Shown here piece by piece: positions 54,821 through 62,840 of a stretch of DNA of 64,000 bases (the stretch's first letter is position 1; each line of letters begins with the position of its first letter). The translations under genes were made by a program, and so were the position numbers. The stretch comes from Streptomyces composti (GTDB lineage Bacteria > Actinomycetota > Actinomycetes > Streptomycetales > Streptomycetaceae). The notes below the pieces were generated by a model that saw only the letters and a list, made by a program, of their open reading frames with translations, searched no databases and was not told where the DNA came from. The stretch spans positions 62,001 to 126,000 of the forward strand of contig NZ_JAATEM010000013.1 of NCBI RefSeq assembly GCF_012034205.1. Reading direction: 5' to 3'.

Positions 54821-55744
54821 ATGCCACCGAGGGCGACGCCCACCGAGCGCCAGAAGCGACTGGGCGCGGAGCTGCGCAAGATGCGTCTCGCAGCGGAGCT
54901 GTCCACGGAGTACGCAGCCGGGCTGCTCGGCATCGACCGGACGAAGATCTCCAACATTGAGGCAGGCGTCCGGACCATCACCCCCGAGCGTCTGCGCACT
55001 CTCGCCTGCAATTACGACTGCCGCGACGAGGCATACGTCGACGCCCTGGTGCAGATGGCCAGCGACCGCACGCGCGGGTGGTGGGAGGTGTACCGCGGCC
55101 AACTGCCCGCCGGGCTCCTGGACATCGCGGAGCTGGAGTGGAACGCCAAGGCGGTGCGCGCGGGTCTGGCCATGCACGTGCCGGGACTCCTGCAGAACGA
55201 CGCCTACGCCCGCACACTGTTCGCCGCGGCACTGCCGCCGCTGTCACCCGCAGAGATCGAACTGCGCGTCGCCCACCGTATGCAGCGCCAGCAGGTGCTC
55301 CACCGGGAGAATCCGATCACCTACGTGGGATACGTCCACGAGGCGGCGCTGCGCGTGGAGTTCGGCGGCCGGAAGGTCATGCGGGCACAGCTCGACCACC
55401 TCTGCGAGCTGTCCGAGCGGCAGAACATCGACGTGCGCGTCATCCCGTTCAGCGCCGGCGCCTTCCCCGGGGCCGGGCAGGCCGTGACGTACGCGGAGGC
55501 CGTGGTCCCCCAGCTCGACACCGTGGAACTGGATTCGGCTCACGGCCCCGAGTTCCTGCACGGGCAGTCACAGCTGGACAAGTACCGCGCCCACCTGGAC
55601 TGGATGGAGGGCGCGTGTCACTCTCGACGGCGGACTCACGTGACTTCATCCGCAGCATCGCCAGCGACTTGTGAGGAGAGCCGATGCAAGACATCGCCTG
55701 GGAAGAGCCGTACTGCGCCGAGGGCGCCAACTGCTTCCGCATAG
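54821..55744 (+). CDS. XRE-family regulator with DUF5753 domain (C-terminal frameshift)
   Basis: A 307-residue protein with an N-terminal HTH (LGAELRKMRLAAELSTEYAA then GIDRTKISNIEAGVRTITPE) and a DUF5753 domain (PGLLQNDAYARTLFAAALPP, YVGYVHEAALRVEFGGRKVM, IPFSAGAFPGAG). The usual C-terminal end, here TADSRDFIRSIASDL, is encoded in another frame and ends at 55674. The reading frame shifts at GCGCG (55611-55615); losing two bases would restore it. As written, the tail is replaced by about 45 unrelated residues and overlaps the DUF397 gene. Confidence 0.82.
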   Translation: MPPRATPTERQKRLGAELRKMRLAAELSTEYAAGLLGIDRTKISNIEAGVRTITPERLRTLACNYDCRDEAYVDALVQMASDRTRGWWEVYRGQLPAGLLDIAELEWNAKAVRAGLAMHVPGLLQNDAYARTLFAAALPPLSPAEIELRVAHRMQRQQVLHRENPITYVGYVHEAALRVEFGGRKVMRAQLDHLCELSERQNIDVRVIPFSAGAFPGAGQAVTYAEAVVPQLDTVELDSAHGPEFLHGQSQLDKYRAHLDWMEGACHSRRRTHVTSSAASPATCEESRCKTSPGKSRTAPRAPTASA

Positions 55745-55875
55745 GTACCGACGGCGACGGCAACGCCTATATCGCCCTCGCCGGGCAGGAGGACGCGCCC
55801 CTCAAGGACAGCCGGGACGCCCTGCGCGCCCTCATCCGCGGCATCAAGGCAGGCAAGGCGGATCACCTGCTGTGA
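55684..55875 (+). CDS. DUF397 protein
   Basis: A 63-residue DUF397 protein: NCFRIGTDGDGNAYIALAGQ and the end DSRDALRALIRGIKAGKADH. Partner of the upstream XRE regulator; such pairs can act as regulator/antagonist in development and in toxin-like control. ATG 55684 has a GGAGAG site and follows the ancestral XRE stop at 55674 by 9 bp. Confidence 0.88.
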   Translation: MQDIAWEEPYCAEGANCFRIGTDGDGNAYIALAGQEDAPLKDSRDALRALIRGIKAGKADHLL

Positions 55876-55935
55876 GCGAGCGCGGGCCGCTCACCCCCGC
55901 CCGTGCGGGACGGCGAGCGGCCCGGCGTTCTCCGG

Positions 55936-56583
55936 TCAGTTCTCGGCGCGCGGGAAGGAGACCTCCACCCGGCGGTTCTTCTTCCGGCCGGCCTCGGTGG
56001 AGTTGTCGGCGATCGGGTACTGCTCGCCGTAACCGCGAACCTCGTAGGTGATGTCGGAGTCGTTCAGCTCGTCCTCCAGAACACCGTGCACGGCGTTCGC
56101 CCGCTTGCGGGACAGCACGTCTCCGTGGGCGGCGGACCCCAGGTTGTCCGTGAAGCCGAAGACGCGGACCTTCGTCGCGTTCTGCGCCTTGATCTCCTCG
56201 GCGATCTCCGCGATCCGGGACTTCGCCTTCGAGCTGAGCTTGGCGCTGTCCTTGCCGAACAGCACCTCCGCCTGAAGGGCGAACTTCACGTCCGTGTTGG
56301 TGTCCTCACGGCGCTCGTCACCGCTTTGGTCTTCGACAACCTGCTTGATGTCGAGAACCTTGGGCTCGGCGAGCGTGGCGCCGTCGGGGAGCTTGAGGTC
56401 CGGATCGTTGGCGTCCACCTTCACGGGAGCGGAGGGCTTGGCCTCGGTGCCCGGGGGGACGCTGGGGCCGTCGTCGGCGGAGGCGAGCGCTGCGCCGTAG
56501 ACGTTCGTGGCGATCAGGAAGGTCGTCGCGGTCAGGGTCAGGGCCAGCCGCGATGGCGTGGGGCGCGTGTAGTTACGTGTCAT
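55936..56583 (-). CDS. OmpA-domain secreted protein
   Basis: A 215-residue protein with a signal peptide (about 1-36, SRLALTLTATTFLIATNVYG) and a C-terminal OmpA peptidoglycan-binding domain: EVLFGKDSAKLSSKAKSRIA, VRVFGFTDNLGSAAHGDVLS, RKRANAVHGVL and RKKNRRVEVSF. It is the last gene of the Tad locus and may anchor the pilus machine to the wall. ATG 56583 is used; a GTG at 56595 overlapping the previous stop is possible. Confidence 0.85.
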   Translation of the reverse strand: MTRNYTRPTPSRLALTLTATTFLIATNVYGAALASADDGPSVPPGTEAKPSAPVKVDANDPDLKLPDGATLAEPKVLDIKQVVEDQSGDERREDTNTDVKFALQAEVLFGKDSAKLSSKAKSRIAEIAEEIKAQNATKVRVFGFTDNLGSAAHGDVLSRKRANAVHGVLEDELNDSDITYEVRGYGEQYPIADNSTEAGRKKNRRVEVSFPRAEN

Positions 56584-56591
56584 GGCCGGCC

Positions 56592-57164
56592 TCACCCAGA
56601 GATCTGGATGGTGGCGCTGGCGAACGTCGGCAGTTGGAAGGTGACTTCGCTTGCGTCCTTTGGTGGTGCAGGGAACTGCATGAAGACGGGAATCGAAGCC
56701 CCGGCCTTGATGCGCGGCATGTCAGTGGTCGTGAGAGGACGGCCGTCGGTATCCCGCAGCACGTAGTAGCGCTTCTTGTTGGCAGAATCCACGAGGGTGG
56801 CGCCGCCTAGCGATGCCCCGTGCCGCATGATCTCCGTTTCGTCTCCGCGCGTCTCAATAGGTACACGCACGGGGTCGGACCCTTCGTTCTTGATTTCACC
56901 ACTCACCGTAACGAATCCGCCGGCGTCCCGAGCGGCAGAGGTGAGCTTGAGCATCAATCCGTCCTCGCCCTTGAGCTCGGCCAGCACCTCGTCCTGCCCT
57001 TCCTGAGGACTCTTGCCGGCGTCTTTGGAGGCTGAGCTGGAGGATTCGGGCTTCTTGTCCTCGTTCCCCGCTCCACCGCAACCAGCCAGGCCCAGGGTCA
57101 GTCCGGCCACAGCGGTCAGCACGACCATCCCCCTGCGGGCCTTCGTAGTGAACCGCATGCTCAT
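56592..57164 (-). CDS. putative lipoprotein of the Tad locus
   Basis: A 190-residue protein with a lipobox LTLGLAGC after a basic, hydrophobic N-terminus, a Ser/Lys/Glu-rich linker, and a beta-rich domain (VTVSGEIKNEGSDPVRVPIE, KRYYVLRDTDGRPLTTTD, GASIPVFMQFPAPP). No enzyme motif. The profile resembles an Ig-like/DUF4352-type exposed domain. It lies between the TadE and OmpA genes. Confidence 0.8.
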   Translation of the reverse strand: MSMRFTTKARRGMVVLTAVAGLTLGLAGCGGAGNEDKKPESSSSASKDAGKSPQEGQDEVLAELKGEDGLMLKLTSAARDAGGFVTVSGEIKNEGSDPVRVPIETRGDETEIMRHGASLGGATLVDSANKKRYYVLRDTDGRPLTTTDMPRIKAGASIPVFMQFPAPPKDASEVTFQLPTFASATIQISG

Positions 57165-57198
57165 GCCTCTGCTTCCTTCATCACTCGTCGTTCGCTTC

Positions 57199-57801
57199 TC
57201 AGTCGGCCAGGTGGACGTCGAACAGGTCCTCGGGCTTGGGCAGCAGATCCTTGGGATCCTTCGGGTCGAGCTTCCACTGCCGGTCCTTGCAAGTGAGCAA
57301 GGGAAGTGTCTCCCCGTCTTCCTCCCACCCCAGGAGATTGAACGTGCAGAGAGGCTCGATCACCGCGGTGGCGGATTCCTGCGACTTTTTGTTCTCCGTA
57401 CCAGGCACGATGGAGTCGCCCACGGTGTCCTTCGTCTCGACCTCGACCGTGTAGCCCAGGAATCCTTCCGGCACGCACTCGAGAACAGTCGCGTCGTTCT
57501 GCGCCGCGAGCTGGTGCGCCCGCCAGCAGGACGGTCCCACTCCCTGCGCCTTGCCGTCGAAGATGTCCTGCCACTTGGTGGGGTCGAGAAGATTCTTCAA
57601 CCAGGCGCCGGTGAGCTGGTCACGCCGGTCCTGGGCCGCTGCCAGAGCTGCCGCATCCGCGGCAGTCTGAGCCTCGTTCCGATTCGCTGCGGCCTGGCCG
57701 ACCGCAAGGTACGCGAACGCGAGGAAGAGCAGGCCCCCCACCACAGTGATGTAGATGGGGAAGGCCTGCCCTGCGTCGCCGTGGCGAAGGCGCCGGATCA
57801 A
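57199..57801 (-). CDS. TadE-like pseudopilin
   Basis: A 200-residue protein. An N-terminal prepilin-type segment GDAGQAFPIYITVVGGLLFL then AFAYLAVGQAAANRNEAQT is followed by a soluble domain with Cys residues (GPSCWRAHQL, LECVPEGF, EPLCTF). The start is probably TTG 57801, overlapping the Flp stop (TTGA); no other start is near. TadE-like minor pilins prime assembly of Flp pili. Confidence 0.75.
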   Translation of the reverse strand: MIRRLRHGDAGQAFPIYITVVGGLLFLAFAYLAVGQAAANRNEAQTAADAAALAAAQDRRDQLTGAWLKNLLDPTKWQDIFDGKAQGVGPSCWRAHQLAAQNDATVLECVPEGFLGYTVEVETKDTVGDSIVPGTENKKSQESATAVIEPLCTFNLLGWEEDGETLPLLTCKDRQWKLDPKDPKDLLPKPEDLFDVHLAD

Positions 57802-57992
57802 CCGGTGACCTCGTCGATCCTGTCCGTGATCGCCTCGTAGATCGACTCGCCGATATCCGTCCCCGTGATCGCCAGCACGATCGCCACGACCACCGCGATG
57901 ATGCCCAGGTACTCCACCGCGGTCTGGCCCTTGTCGTTGCGGGCGGCGCGGGTCTGGAGGTACGCGACCGTCGTGTTGATCCAGTTGCTCAT
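57798..57992 (-). CDS. flp: Flp type IVb prepilin
   Basis: A 64-residue prepilin: N-terminal leader to Gly22, then QTAVEYLGIIAVVVAIVLAI, the classical G|xxxxEY cleavage site with Glu+5 and Tyr+6, and a short amphipathic tail ending DEVTG. ATG 57992 has a GGAGGGG ribosome-binding site; the open frame upstream lacks homology. This is the major pilus subunit of the Tad system. Confidence 0.92.
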   Translation of the reverse strand: MSNWINTTVAYLQTRAARNDKGQTAVEYLGIIAVVVAIVLAITGTDIGESIYEAITDRIDEVTG

Positions 57993-58154
57993 GGTGTTCC
58001 CCTCCGGCTGACGCTGGTGTTGCGGCCCCCGTCGTCTCCTTCGCGGTACCGCTTTCGACACCAGAAACGTACGGCCGGACACCCCGCCCGCCAGAGGGTC
58101 CCAGGGCCCAATCGCGGGCCCAATCGCGGGCCCAGTTCTTCATCTGCATGACCG

Positions 58155-59060
58155 TCAGCCCACCCCTCGGCCCGAACCCGGTGCCGTACCGAGCCACTTC
58201 GCCGCGGCCTCCGCACGGCTGGTGCTGTGGAGCTTGGCGAAGATGCGGTTGATGTGGTTCTTGACCGTCTTCTCGCTGATGAAGCAGGTGGCGGCGATCT
58301 GCTGGTTGTTCATGCCCGATGCGATGAGGTCCATGATCTCCGCCTCCCTCGCGCTCAGCTGGAACCTCGACCTGTCCGGAGCGGCCGGAGGGCCGCCCGT
58401 CCATCTAGACGTCGACTGTGCCACAACCGGTTGCACTTGCGAAAGGTTTTCTGCCGAAGCAGTTGGCTGCGGAATGTGCGGAAGGCCCGCATTCGGCGAA
58501 CTCACGCGCGGGTCATCGGTCGTGGAGCCCAAACCGTCCGGCAGGGGCGCGCCCCCATTGCCCCCATCGCGCAGTTGCGCCAGCAATGCCCCGGCGGCGG
58601 TGGGGGTGAAATGGGGCCGGCCCTCCTTGATGTCCCGTACCGCGGAGACCAGTTGGTCGGCGGTGAACTCGCCGTGGACCAGGTAGCCGCCCGCACCTCT
58701 GCGCAGGGCCTCCTGGACGATCTCCGACTCCCTGCTGTACGTCAGCATCATCACGGGGGCCAGCTCCACCAGGTACGGCAGAGCGGACAGGCCGTCCACG
58801 CCCGGCATGCGGACGTCCAGCAGGATGACGTCGGGCTGGTGCTCGCGCGCCGCGTCGTAGGCCTGCCGTCCGTCGGCGACCTCCGCCACGACCGTGATGT
58901 CGTCGCGCCCGGAGAGCAACGCGGTCAGGCCGGCGCGGACCACCGGGTTGTCGTCGGCCACGACCACCCGCAGCGGGGCGGGGGGCGGGACGTTCTCGAA
59001 CGGGTTCGGCGGTGGCTGCATGGGGGCGGCCTCCTCTCCGGGCGTGGGGGACGTCTTCAT
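58155..59060 (-). CDS. LuxR-family response regulator
   Basis: A 301-residue protein: receiver domain about 30-145 with acidic pair Asp36/37, phospho-acceptor Asp82 (VILLDVRMPG) and GGYLVHGEF; a linker; and a C-terminal LuxR HTH at about 235-290 (LSAREAEIMDLIASGMNNQQ, FISEKTVKNHINRIFAKL). ATG overlaps the upstream kinase stop (ATGA). It probably controls the Tad locus in which it is embedded. Confidence 0.92.
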   Translation of the reverse strand: MKTSPTPGEEAAPMQPPPNPFENVPPPAPLRVVVADDNPVVRAGLTALLSGRDDITVVAEVADGRQAYDAAREHQPDVILLDVRMPGVDGLSALPYLVELAPVMMLTYSRESEIVQEALRRGAGGYLVHGEFTADQLVSAVRDIKEGRPHFTPTAAGALLAQLRDGGNGGAPLPDGLGSTTDDPRVSSPNAGLPHIPQPTASAENLSQVQPVVAQSTSRWTGGPPAAPDRSRFQLSAREAEIMDLIASGMNNQQIAATCFISEKTVKNHINRIFAKLHSTSRAEAAAKWLGTAPGSGRGVG

Positions 59061-60967
59061 CGGGGCTGGGCCTCCCCGTGCGGCTGAGCGGCCGGCACCG
59101 GCGCCTGCACCGGAATCTGGATGGTGGTGGTCAGCGCCGCCAGCGGCAGGTCCAGGCGGACCTCCGTGCCGCGAGGGTGCGAACCGCGGCCGATGCGGAT
59201 GCGGGCGCCCACGGAGGCGGCCCGTTCGACCATGCCGAGGAGTCCGAAGTGGCCCGCCCGGCGGAGCTGTTCGAGGTCGGTGCCGGGCGGGAGGCCGCGG
59301 CCGTCGTCGTAGATGCTGATGCGGAGCAGGTCGCCGTGGACGCCGGCCCGGATCTCGACCTTGGTCGGTTCCGCGTGGCGGTGGGCGTTCTCCATGGCCT
59401 CGGAGGCGATGGTGAGGAGCTGGCGGGCCACCGCGGGCGGGACCGGCGGGACGCTGTGCTGCCCCGTGGGGCGGTATGTGACCGCGAGGCCGGTGCGCTT
59501 GGCGAAGTCGCGGGTGCGGGCGGCCAGTTCCACGAGGACGTCCGTGCCCTGGGTCGGGTCGGACTCGCGGCGCAGGTCGGCGAGGAGTTCGCGGGACTCG
59601 GCGGCGGCGCGGCGGGCCGAGCGGGCGACCAGTTCGGCCTGCTGCCGGATCAGGGCCGGGTCCGGGCGGCCGGAGCTGGCGCTGCCGGCCAGGCCGTCGG
59701 CGGCCAGGGCCACGCCGTGCAGGGTCTTGGCGACGGAGTCGTGCATCTCCCGGGCCAGGCGGGCACGCTCGGCACTGACCGCCTCGGTCACCGCAAGACG
59801 GGCCTGGACGGTGGTGAGGGCGCGGGTCGCCTCGCCGAAGTGCAGCATCAGGTTGCGCAAACTGGAGCCGACCGCGCCGGCGACCACACAGAGGCCGGGC
59901 AGGAGCAGCGTCTCCGCCGGGCCTCCGGTGGAGTCCTCCACCGTGGCGTACACGAGGAGCAGGATGAGGCCCTGGAGGGAGGCGAAGAGCGCGGCGCCGC
60001 GCCAGCCGTAGACCAGGCCGGCCAGCAGCGGTGTGCAGACGCTGACGTAGGCGAGGGTGGTGTCGGGGCCCGCGGAGACGAGGAGCAGGGCTCCGAAGAG
60101 GGTGTCCGCGGCGAGCAGGACGGGGTGGCGCAGCAGGAGCGGGCCGAAGCGTTCCCAGTCGCGGAAGAGGACGTAGGACGCCATGAAGGTGAGGACCACG
60201 GAGATGGCCACCAGGTAGGTGCCCCAGCCCGGACCCGCGTTGAGCAGGGCCGAGGGGGCGGCCAGGGCGATCATCGCCAGGCGGAACCCGAAGACCTGCC
60301 GGCAGAGGGCCTGCAGGGCGTTGACCTGGATGTCCACGTCGGGCGCGCCGGTCCGGCCCGTCGCCGGCCGCGCGGGCTGCACCGGACCGGCGGGCGCCTG
60401 CCCCTGTCCGGGTGCGGCAGGAGGAGACGCGGGCCCAGCAGCGGGCGCGGGGGCAGAGGCGGTTGCGGCAGCAGGTGCAGGGGCGGTTGCGGCAGCAGGT
60501 GCCGTGGCTGGGGCAGGGGCGGGTGCGCCGAGGGCCCCGCGCGGGTCGCCGCCCGTCTCTTCCCTGCCGCTCTGCCCAGCAGGCGCCGCGGGCTGCGGCG
60601 GCGCGTCCGAGGACCGCTCGCCCTCGCGCACAGCCACCCCGGCCCGCGCCCGAACCTGCTCCTGGGCCTGCTCCTGGGCCCCCGCCTCGGCCTGGGCCCC
60701 CGTCCGGGCCTCCTCCTGGGCCTGTTCCTGGGCCTGTTCCTGGGCCCCGGTGCGGGCCGGAGCCTGGGCCCCTCCCTGGCTGCCCACCGGCTCCCAGCCC
60801 GGCGGCAGCGCCGGCGTGACCGTGGTGACCGGAATGTCGGGGGCGCCCGTGCGGACGTGGGGTGGGAGGACCGTGCCCGCCGGCGGCGTGGTGATCTCCG
60901 GCGGACGCGCACGGCGGCGCAGCAGCCCGGTCCCTCCGGACGTGCCCTTCTCTTCCCTCGTCGTCAT
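59057..60967 (-). CDS. sensor histidine kinase (HisKA_3)
   Basis: A 636-residue kinase. A long disordered N-terminus (1-205) contains Gln/Glu/Ala repeats (GAQEQAQEQAQEEARTGAQ) and Ala/Pro runs; membrane segments lie at about 225-375; a dimerisation/phospho-acceptor helix has His409 in ARLAREMHDSVAKTL; and the ATPase domain has EAMENAHRHAEPTKVEI and YDDGRGLPPG and FGLLGMVERA. It pairs with the coupled response regulator. Placement between tadC and flp suggests it senses a signal for pilus production. Confidence 0.9.
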   Translation of the reverse strand: MTTREEKGTSGGTGLLRRRARPPEITTPPAGTVLPPHVRTGAPDIPVTTVTPALPPGWEPVGSQGGAQAPARTGAQEQAQEQAQEEARTGAQAEAGAQEQAQEQVRARAGVAVREGERSSDAPPQPAAPAGQSGREETGGDPRGALGAPAPAPATAPAAATAPAPAAATASAPAPAAGPASPPAAPGQGQAPAGPVQPARPATGRTGAPDVDIQVNALQALCRQVFGFRLAMIALAAPSALLNAGPGWGTYLVAISVVLTFMASYVLFRDWERFGPLLLRHPVLLAADTLFGALLLVSAGPDTTLAYVSVCTPLLAGLVYGWRGAALFASLQGLILLLVYATVEDSTGGPAETLLLPGLCVVAGAVGSSLRNLMLHFGEATRALTTVQARLAVTEAVSAERARLAREMHDSVAKTLHGVALAADGLAGSASSGRPDPALIRQQAELVARSARRAAAESRELLADLRRESDPTQGTDVLVELAARTRDFAKRTGLAVTYRPTGQHSVPPVPPAVARQLLTIASEAMENAHRHAEPTKVEIRAGVHGDLLRISIYDDGRGLPPGTDLEQLRRAGHFGLLGMVERAASVGARIRIGRGSHPRGTEVRLDLPLAALTTTIQIPVQAPVPAAQPHGEAQPR

Positions 60968-60983
60968 GTCACCCCTCCCCCGT

Positions 60984-61871
60984 CTACTCCCCTGTGATGG
61001 AGCCGAAGTCGGTGCCGGAGCCGAGGATCAGGCCGGCGCCGAGCAGGATCATCGTGGCCGGGACCATGAACGTGGTGATCATCATGGTGGCCTTGGGCAC
61101 CGCCCGTGCCGCCTTGCGGCGAGCGTTCTGGGCGTCGGTGCGCCGCATGTCCTTGGCGAGGGCGACGAGCGTGTCCACGATGGGCGCGCCCAGTTCCTCG
61201 CCCTGCTGCAGCGCTGTCACGAACATGGCAACCTGCTCGCTGTCGTTGCGCCGCCGCAGTTCGGCGAAGGCCTGGCGGCGGCTCATGCCGAGGTCCATCT
61301 GGCGCAGGGTGATGCGCAGTTCGTCGGCCCAGGGGCCCTCGTACTTGGAGGCGACCCGGTCCAGCGCCTGGCGGAAGCCGAGGCCGGCGCTGACCACGAC
61401 GGCGAGGACGTCGAGGAAGTCCGGCAGGGTGCGTTCGATGACGTCCTTGCGGACGCGGATCGCGGACCAGATGCCGACCTCGGTCCAGAAGGCGCCGAAG
61501 GCGAGCAGCAGCAGCGCCACGAACAGCTGGCCGCGCATCAGGAAGACCAGGAAGCCGACGCCGCCGAGGGCGCCGTAGACGGCGCGGCGGGCGGCGTAGC
61601 GGTCGATGGTCAGGCCGCCGGGGTTGCCTGCCAGGTCGATCTTGCGGCGGTACTTGGCGACCCGCTTGGGGCCCATCAGGCGCAGCACGGCGGGGGCATA
61701 GCGCATGCCGAGACGGTCGACCAGGGAGTCGACCGCGCCGGTGCGGGTGGAGCCGACCTCCAGGGCGAGGGCCAGGTCGCCGGGGAGCCTTGCCTCGGCG
61801 CGGTACATGCGGATGCCGGCGAAGATGCCCCAGACGCCGAGGGCCATCAGCAGCGCGAGCAGCAGAGCCAT
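60984..61871 (-). CDS. tadC: TadC-like inner-membrane platform protein
   Basis: A 295-residue type II secretion F-domain protein with N-terminal, central and C-terminal membrane segments; the F domain includes RTLPDFLDVLAVVVSAGLGF and ITLRQMDLGMSRRQAFAELR and ALQQGEELGAPIVDTLVALA. TadB and TadC form the platform for the TadA ATPase. Lies 13 bp after tadB. Confidence 0.88.
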   Translation of the reverse strand: MALLLALLMALGVWGIFAGIRMYRAEARLPGDLALALEVGSTRTGAVDSLVDRLGMRYAPAVLRLMGPKRVAKYRRKIDLAGNPGGLTIDRYAARRAVYGALGGVGFLVFLMRGQLFVALLLLAFGAFWTEVGIWSAIRVRKDVIERTLPDFLDVLAVVVSAGLGFRQALDRVASKYEGPWADELRITLRQMDLGMSRRQAFAELRRRNDSEQVAMFVTALQQGEELGAPIVDTLVALAKDMRRTDAQNARRKAARAVPKATMMITTFMVPATMILLGAGLILGSGTDFGSITGE

Positions 61872-61884
61872 GATCGTGGCCTCC

Positions 61885-62829
61885 TCAGACGTCGATGCGG
61901 GACAGGCGGCGGATGAGGAAGAAGCCGACCGCGTAGAGGCCGAAGGCGACGATGACGGCGATCTGGCCGACCGGTGAGCCGGTCATGCGCTCCAGGGCAC
62001 CGTCCTTGACGCCGTTCATCAGGAAGAGCGAGCCGACGCCGAGGACGGGGACCGCGTAGGAGGTCATGTTCACCTGGGAGAGCTGGGTGCGGACCTCGCG
62101 CCGGGTCTCCTTGCGTTCCTCCAGGGTCTCGGTGAGGTTGCGCAGGGCGCTGACCACCTGGCCGCCGGCCCGGTTGGACAGCACGAGTGTGGTGACCAGC
62201 ACGACGAGTTCACGGGAGGGCAGGCGGTCGGTGAGTTCGCCGAGGGCGTCGTCCATGGAGGCGCCGACGGCGAGCTGGTTGGCGACCTTGGCCAGTTCCT
62301 CGCCCGCGGGGGCCTCCAGCTCCTCGGCGGCCATGCCGATGGCGGTGCGCAGGGCGAGCCCTGCCTGGGTGGCGTTGGCCAGGATGCGGGCGAGTTCGGG
62401 GAGCTGGTTGATGAACTTCTCGATGCGTTTCTGGCGTTGCCAGTTGAGGAACTGCAGGGCCGCCCAGATGCCGAGGAGTCCGGCGAGCGGGCCGAAGAAG
62501 GGGGCGAGGGTGGCCTGGCCGATGAGCCACAGGCCGGCGACCGTGGCCAGCATGTAGACGAAGAACTCACCGGGGGTGACGTCCAGGCCGGTGGCGGCCA
62601 GGCGGAGTTCGAGCTTGCGCCCGAGCCTGGTGCGGCGCAGCCTCCGGTCGAGGGCGATGAAGTGGCGCCGGCGGCCGACGACCGGTATCTGACCGGTGGC
62701 GCTGAGCCGGTCCACCAGTGCCTGCCGCTGGGCCCTGCCCATGGCGTACGAGTGCACGCCGACGACCGCGAGGACGCAGGTCAGCAGGGTGATGCCGGTG
62801 GTCAGCGTGATCAGGTTCTGCAGTTCCAT
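61885..62829 (-). CDS. tadB: TadB-like inner-membrane platform protein
   Basis: A 314-residue F-domain protein: N-terminal membrane segment, pair of segments near 95-135, F domain FINQLPELARILANATQAGL and AVGASMDDALGELTDRLPSR, and C-terminal segments (YAVPVLGVGSLFLMNGV, VIVAFGLYAVGFFLIRRL). Partner of TadC, directly after the ATPase gene. Confidence 0.9.
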   Translation of the reverse strand: MELQNLITLTTGITLLTCVLAVVGVHSYAMGRAQRQALVDRLSATGQIPVVGRRRHFIALDRRLRRTRLGRKLELRLAATGLDVTPGEFFVYMLATVAGLWLIGQATLAPFFGPLAGLLGIWAALQFLNWQRQKRIEKFINQLPELARILANATQAGLALRTAIGMAAEELEAPAGEELAKVANQLAVGASMDDALGELTDRLPSRELVVLVTTLVLSNRAGGQVVSALRNLTETLEERKETRREVRTQLSQVNMTSYAVPVLGVGSLFLMNGVKDGALERMTGSPVGQIAVIVAFGLYAVGFFLIRRLSRIDV

Positions 62830-62840
62830 GGGGAGTGGTC

